Below are positions 61,274-64,000 of a stretch of DNA of 64,000 nt, piece by piece. The translations under genes and the position numbers were made by a program. The stretch is from Hamiltosporidium tvaerminnensis (taxonomy: Eukaryota; Microsporidia; Dubosqiidae), in the NCBI GenBank assembly GCA_022605425.2, contig CM061253.1:578501-642500 (forward strand). Direction: 5' to 3'. Numbering within the stretch: position 1 is the first letter of the stretch; each line of letters begins with the position of its first letter. The notes beneath the pieces were generated by a model. That model did not search any database. It worked only from the letters and a program-made list of their open reading frames with translations, and was not told the DNA's origin.

Positions 61274-64000
61274 TTTTTCTTCCCTACATGCCGGGAGCAG
61301 AATTGGCTTGGAGTATTCCCTGCTTGTCGTAAGTGGCGAATTAAAGGAACTAGTCCTCCAGACTGGGGTTGGGCGTAGAGCTAACAATCCACCCTTTAAA
61401 GCCAACATGTTTCAAACCCAAAAACGTAATTAAACCCAGACGAAAAATTAAAAAAATACCTAGCGTGTTTAAACGAAAAAACGATATTTTACTTGAAACA
61501 TGAAACGTGCGTTCTCCTACATAGCCCCAGTGCCCTGAAGTGTCTGTCTGATGTGATCTCTGAACGTAATATCGACATTGTAGCCCGACAAGAAATGAGA
61601 TGGACTGGAAAAGGAATTATTGATAGGAAAGACTATCGACTCTACTATAGATGTAACGAAAAATACCACCTACTGGGGACAGGATTCATGGTTGGAAACA
61701 AGATAAAACCGCTTGTAATCGATTTTCAAGCTTACGCACCTAGACTATGTAGAATCAGAATAAGATGCAAAATTTTCAACTATAGTATCATCAATGCCCA
61801 TGCTCACACAGAAGATACAATTGAGAAAAAAAGGGGGGATTTTTATGACTTTTAGGGAAAGTATACGACGATTGTCCTAGAAATGACATACAATTTCTAT
61901 TAGGAGCCATGAACGCAATAATAGGTAAGAACCTGCCTGTAGCAGTATTGAAAATTATAGTTCACATGAGGAGCATTCTCAAAATTGATTCCGACTGATT
62001 GATTTTGCAATTAGCCGAAATTTAATTGTTGGAGAACGATTTTTGACAACAGAAACATACACGGGGTACTTGGACGATGCCGGATGGGGTACAGTCAACC
62101 AAATAGATCGCATTCCCATTGACAAGCGTCACAGCTCCAGCTTACTTGATGTTAGAGCACATCGCAGTGCCAATGCAAATAGAAATCATTTCCTCTTCGT
62201 TGCACGACTTAGAGCAGAATCTCGCACACCAGAAATAAAAAGGAACTAGGTCTGTCAGATATAACACCTGTATGTTAAAATATGAGAAAAGGAAGAAAAT
62301 ATATGAGGCAAAAACTAACGAAATAGTTAGAGAACGGAGTAAGGAAGATATAGATGACAAATGGAGAGTGCTTAAACAAAATATAATAGCAGCCTGGTAA
62401 TCTATCAGATTTTTGCGAATTTTAAAAGAAATGAATGGTTTGATGAGGAATGTACAAGCATAACCAGAGCTAAAAAAAGCCTACAACTTGAATATACAAA
62501 AAAAAGCGGTCTTCAGTATATACTGAAAGATATGAGATGCGAGAAATAAAGAAAAGAGGATATATCGAGCTAAGAAGCGAAAAGCCATGATGACTCAAAT
62601 GGAGCTAATTCGGAAATATAATACCAAACACTTGAGCAGAGAAATGTTTAGAAAGGTGAATGATACCAGACGAGCTTTTATTACACGAACGAACAGCTGT
62701 AGAAGTAAAACGGGTGAGATAATAAGTGACATTCAAGGAGTAATAAATAGATGGTCAGAACATTTTAGAGAACTACTGGGTGAATGCGGAGATTAGGCAG
62801 ACACGGAAGACATGTTTAACAAACTAGATAATACAGGTATCTACGAAAATATTGTGCCTTCTTATGAAGAAATACATAAAGCTGTAGAAAAACCGAAAAA
62901 CAATAAAGCCCCTGGGACGGACGAAATTCTTAATGAACTCATTAAAAATGCTTGTGGAAATTACATTAAGGAGTTGACACTTTACTTGGAGTGATATCGA
63001 AATAAGAGAAAATGCCTAAAGAATGGGATACAAGTCTTGTCTTTTTGATTTACAAAAAAGGCGACAGATTGAATTGTGAAAATTACCGATGAATATCTCT
63101 TCTAAACACAACGTAAAAAGTTCTGTCCAGCATTATTTTCACACGATTGCTACCTTATGCAAAGAACATCATCGGTGAATACCAATGCGGCTATCGGAAA
63201 GATAGGTCGACTTCGGATCAGATTTATACACTAAACAAATTCTGTAAAAAACATTGGAATATAAAATGAGCACTCACCACCTTTTTATAGACTTCAAGCA
63301 AGCTTATGATAAAGTCAATAGAAAAATGCTTTACAAAGCCATCAAAGAATTTAGTATTCCCCCTAAATTGATAAGATTGATTAAAATGAAAATGTCTAGA
63401 TAAAATTGCAGAATTAGAGTAAAGTCTACTCTGTCAGAACCAGTTTGAAGATTTGATGTTCTAAAGCAGGGTGACGCACTGGCATGTCTACTATTTAATT
63501 TGGCTCCAGAGAAAGTAGTCTGTGATTCATGTCTACGGGTTAGAGGTTAGATATTTAACGAGCAAATTCAAATCCTAGCATAAGCTGATGATATTGACTT
63601 TATTGTAAGATCAGAAGCTTGTTTTCTAAGTGCGTTCATAGCTTTGGAATCTGCAGCCAAAAAGATGAGCTTGATTAGAAACATTCACAAGACCAAATAT
63701 ATGACATTTAGCAATGACCAAAGACTCTCACAATTCCAAGTCAGGGATTATATCTTTGAAACAGTAGAAGATTTTGTATATTTTGTATCCCGAATAGATG
63801 TAAACAACAGCAGCTATAAAGAAATTGAAACAAGAATTCAGGCAGAAAACAAGTGCTATTATAGCTTCTTCGAGCATTTTAAGTCCTATCTCATCACTAG
63901 TAAAACAAAATTCATGCTCTTCAAACGCGTCTGAGACTATTTCTTATGCTTGGATCAGAGTCTTGGGTTGTTAAGAAGACTGATGAGCAAAGACTAGCGG
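61274..64000 (+). mobile_element. LINE retrotransposon (APE + RT), runs off the window
   Basis: The 5' untranslated part (61,274-61,480) resembles the short elements at 54,819 and 58,790. Coding sequence starts near 61,490 and continues to the window end with reverse transcriptase. The element interrupts the LRR fragment that ends the right arm. Whether arm homology resumes beyond it cannot be seen. Confidence 0.85.
61493..64000 (+). pseudogene. LINE polyprotein pseudogene
   Basis: The APE-type endonuclease is visible in pieces. NIDIVARQEMRWTGKGIID at about 61,570-61,625 has the active-site Glu. CRIRIRCKIFNYSIINAHAH lies near 61,745-61,805, then a mutated GDFNA motif (LLGAMNAIIGKN, GD changed to GA) near 61,897, RNLIVGERFL near 62,010 and NQIDRIPIDKRHSSSLLDVR near 62,100-62,155. 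Reverse transcriptase follows: KPKNNKAPGTDEILNELIKN at about 62,890-62,950, EYQCGYRKDRSTSDQIYTLN near 63,178-63,237, FIDFKQAYDKVNRKMLYKAI near 63,280-63,340 and ADDIDFIVRSEACF near 63,580 (the catalytic A/YADD box, preceded by a stop). Many stops and frameshifts make it inactive. The subtype resembles that of the 28,065-31,188 LINE but the two are different lineages. Confidence 0.85.

Overview
The window looks like part of a large, AT-rich, transposon-rich microsporidian genome. Recognisable cellular genes are few, intron-free and shorter than their yeast or animal relatives (RPN3, MRT4, PIG-U/GAB1, a glutaredoxin). Most have a short run of C (CCC to CCCCCCCC) just before the start codon, a promoter feature described in microsporidia. 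A family of secreted leucine-rich-repeat-like proteins is present in intact and decayed copies. I see no rRNA, no convincing tRNA, no CRISPR and no bacterial-type operon. A Hamiltosporidium-like species would fit (large AT-rich genome, many mobile elements), but the genus is an inference.

The dominant structure is a long inverted duplication. The left arm runs from about 15,624 to 31,634 and the right arm from about 47,917 to 61,273, around a spacer of about 16 kb. Each arm carries, in mirror order, an R4-type retrotransposon remnant, an LRR-like gene (18,059-20,362 minus; 56,353-58,650 plus), a long conserved non-coding stretch, a PIG-U gene (24,001-25,068 minus; 51,410-52,477 plus) and about 3 kb of decayed coding sequence. 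The inner edge of the left arm holds only the last 32 or so codons of the glutaredoxin gene whose complete copy sits at the inner edge of the right arm. The arms differ by later insertions: a 3.1-kb LINE in the left arm and a 231-bp element in the right. One block has been exchanged: the 3' half of the LRR gene plus about 0.7-1 kb downstream is diverged, although the sequence on both sides still matches.

Left flank (1-15,600): a decayed hAT transposon, a Ginger-like DDE transposon, two LRR pseudogenes, a hAT-derived non-autonomous element and several copies of a 0.73-kb retroposon called RepA here. Spacer (31,640-47,900): a second Ginger-like element, a full-length but frameshifted LRR pseudogene, MRT4, a truncated R4-clade element and a decayed sister copy, a small CxxC/membrane protein, RPN3, three complete or nearly complete RepA copies, one RepA fragment, and the glutaredoxin. 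Right flank (61,274-64,000): the first 2.7 kb of a decayed LINE with an APE endonuclease and reverse transcriptase, which interrupts an LRR fragment at the outer edge of the right arm.

The housekeeping genes act in protein turnover (RPN3), 60S ribosome assembly (MRT4), GPI anchoring in the ER (PIG-U) and redox control (glutaredoxin). The LRR-like proteins carry signal-peptide-like N termini and a cysteine cluster, so secretion is likely. Their mosaic pattern suggests diversification by recombination among paralogues.
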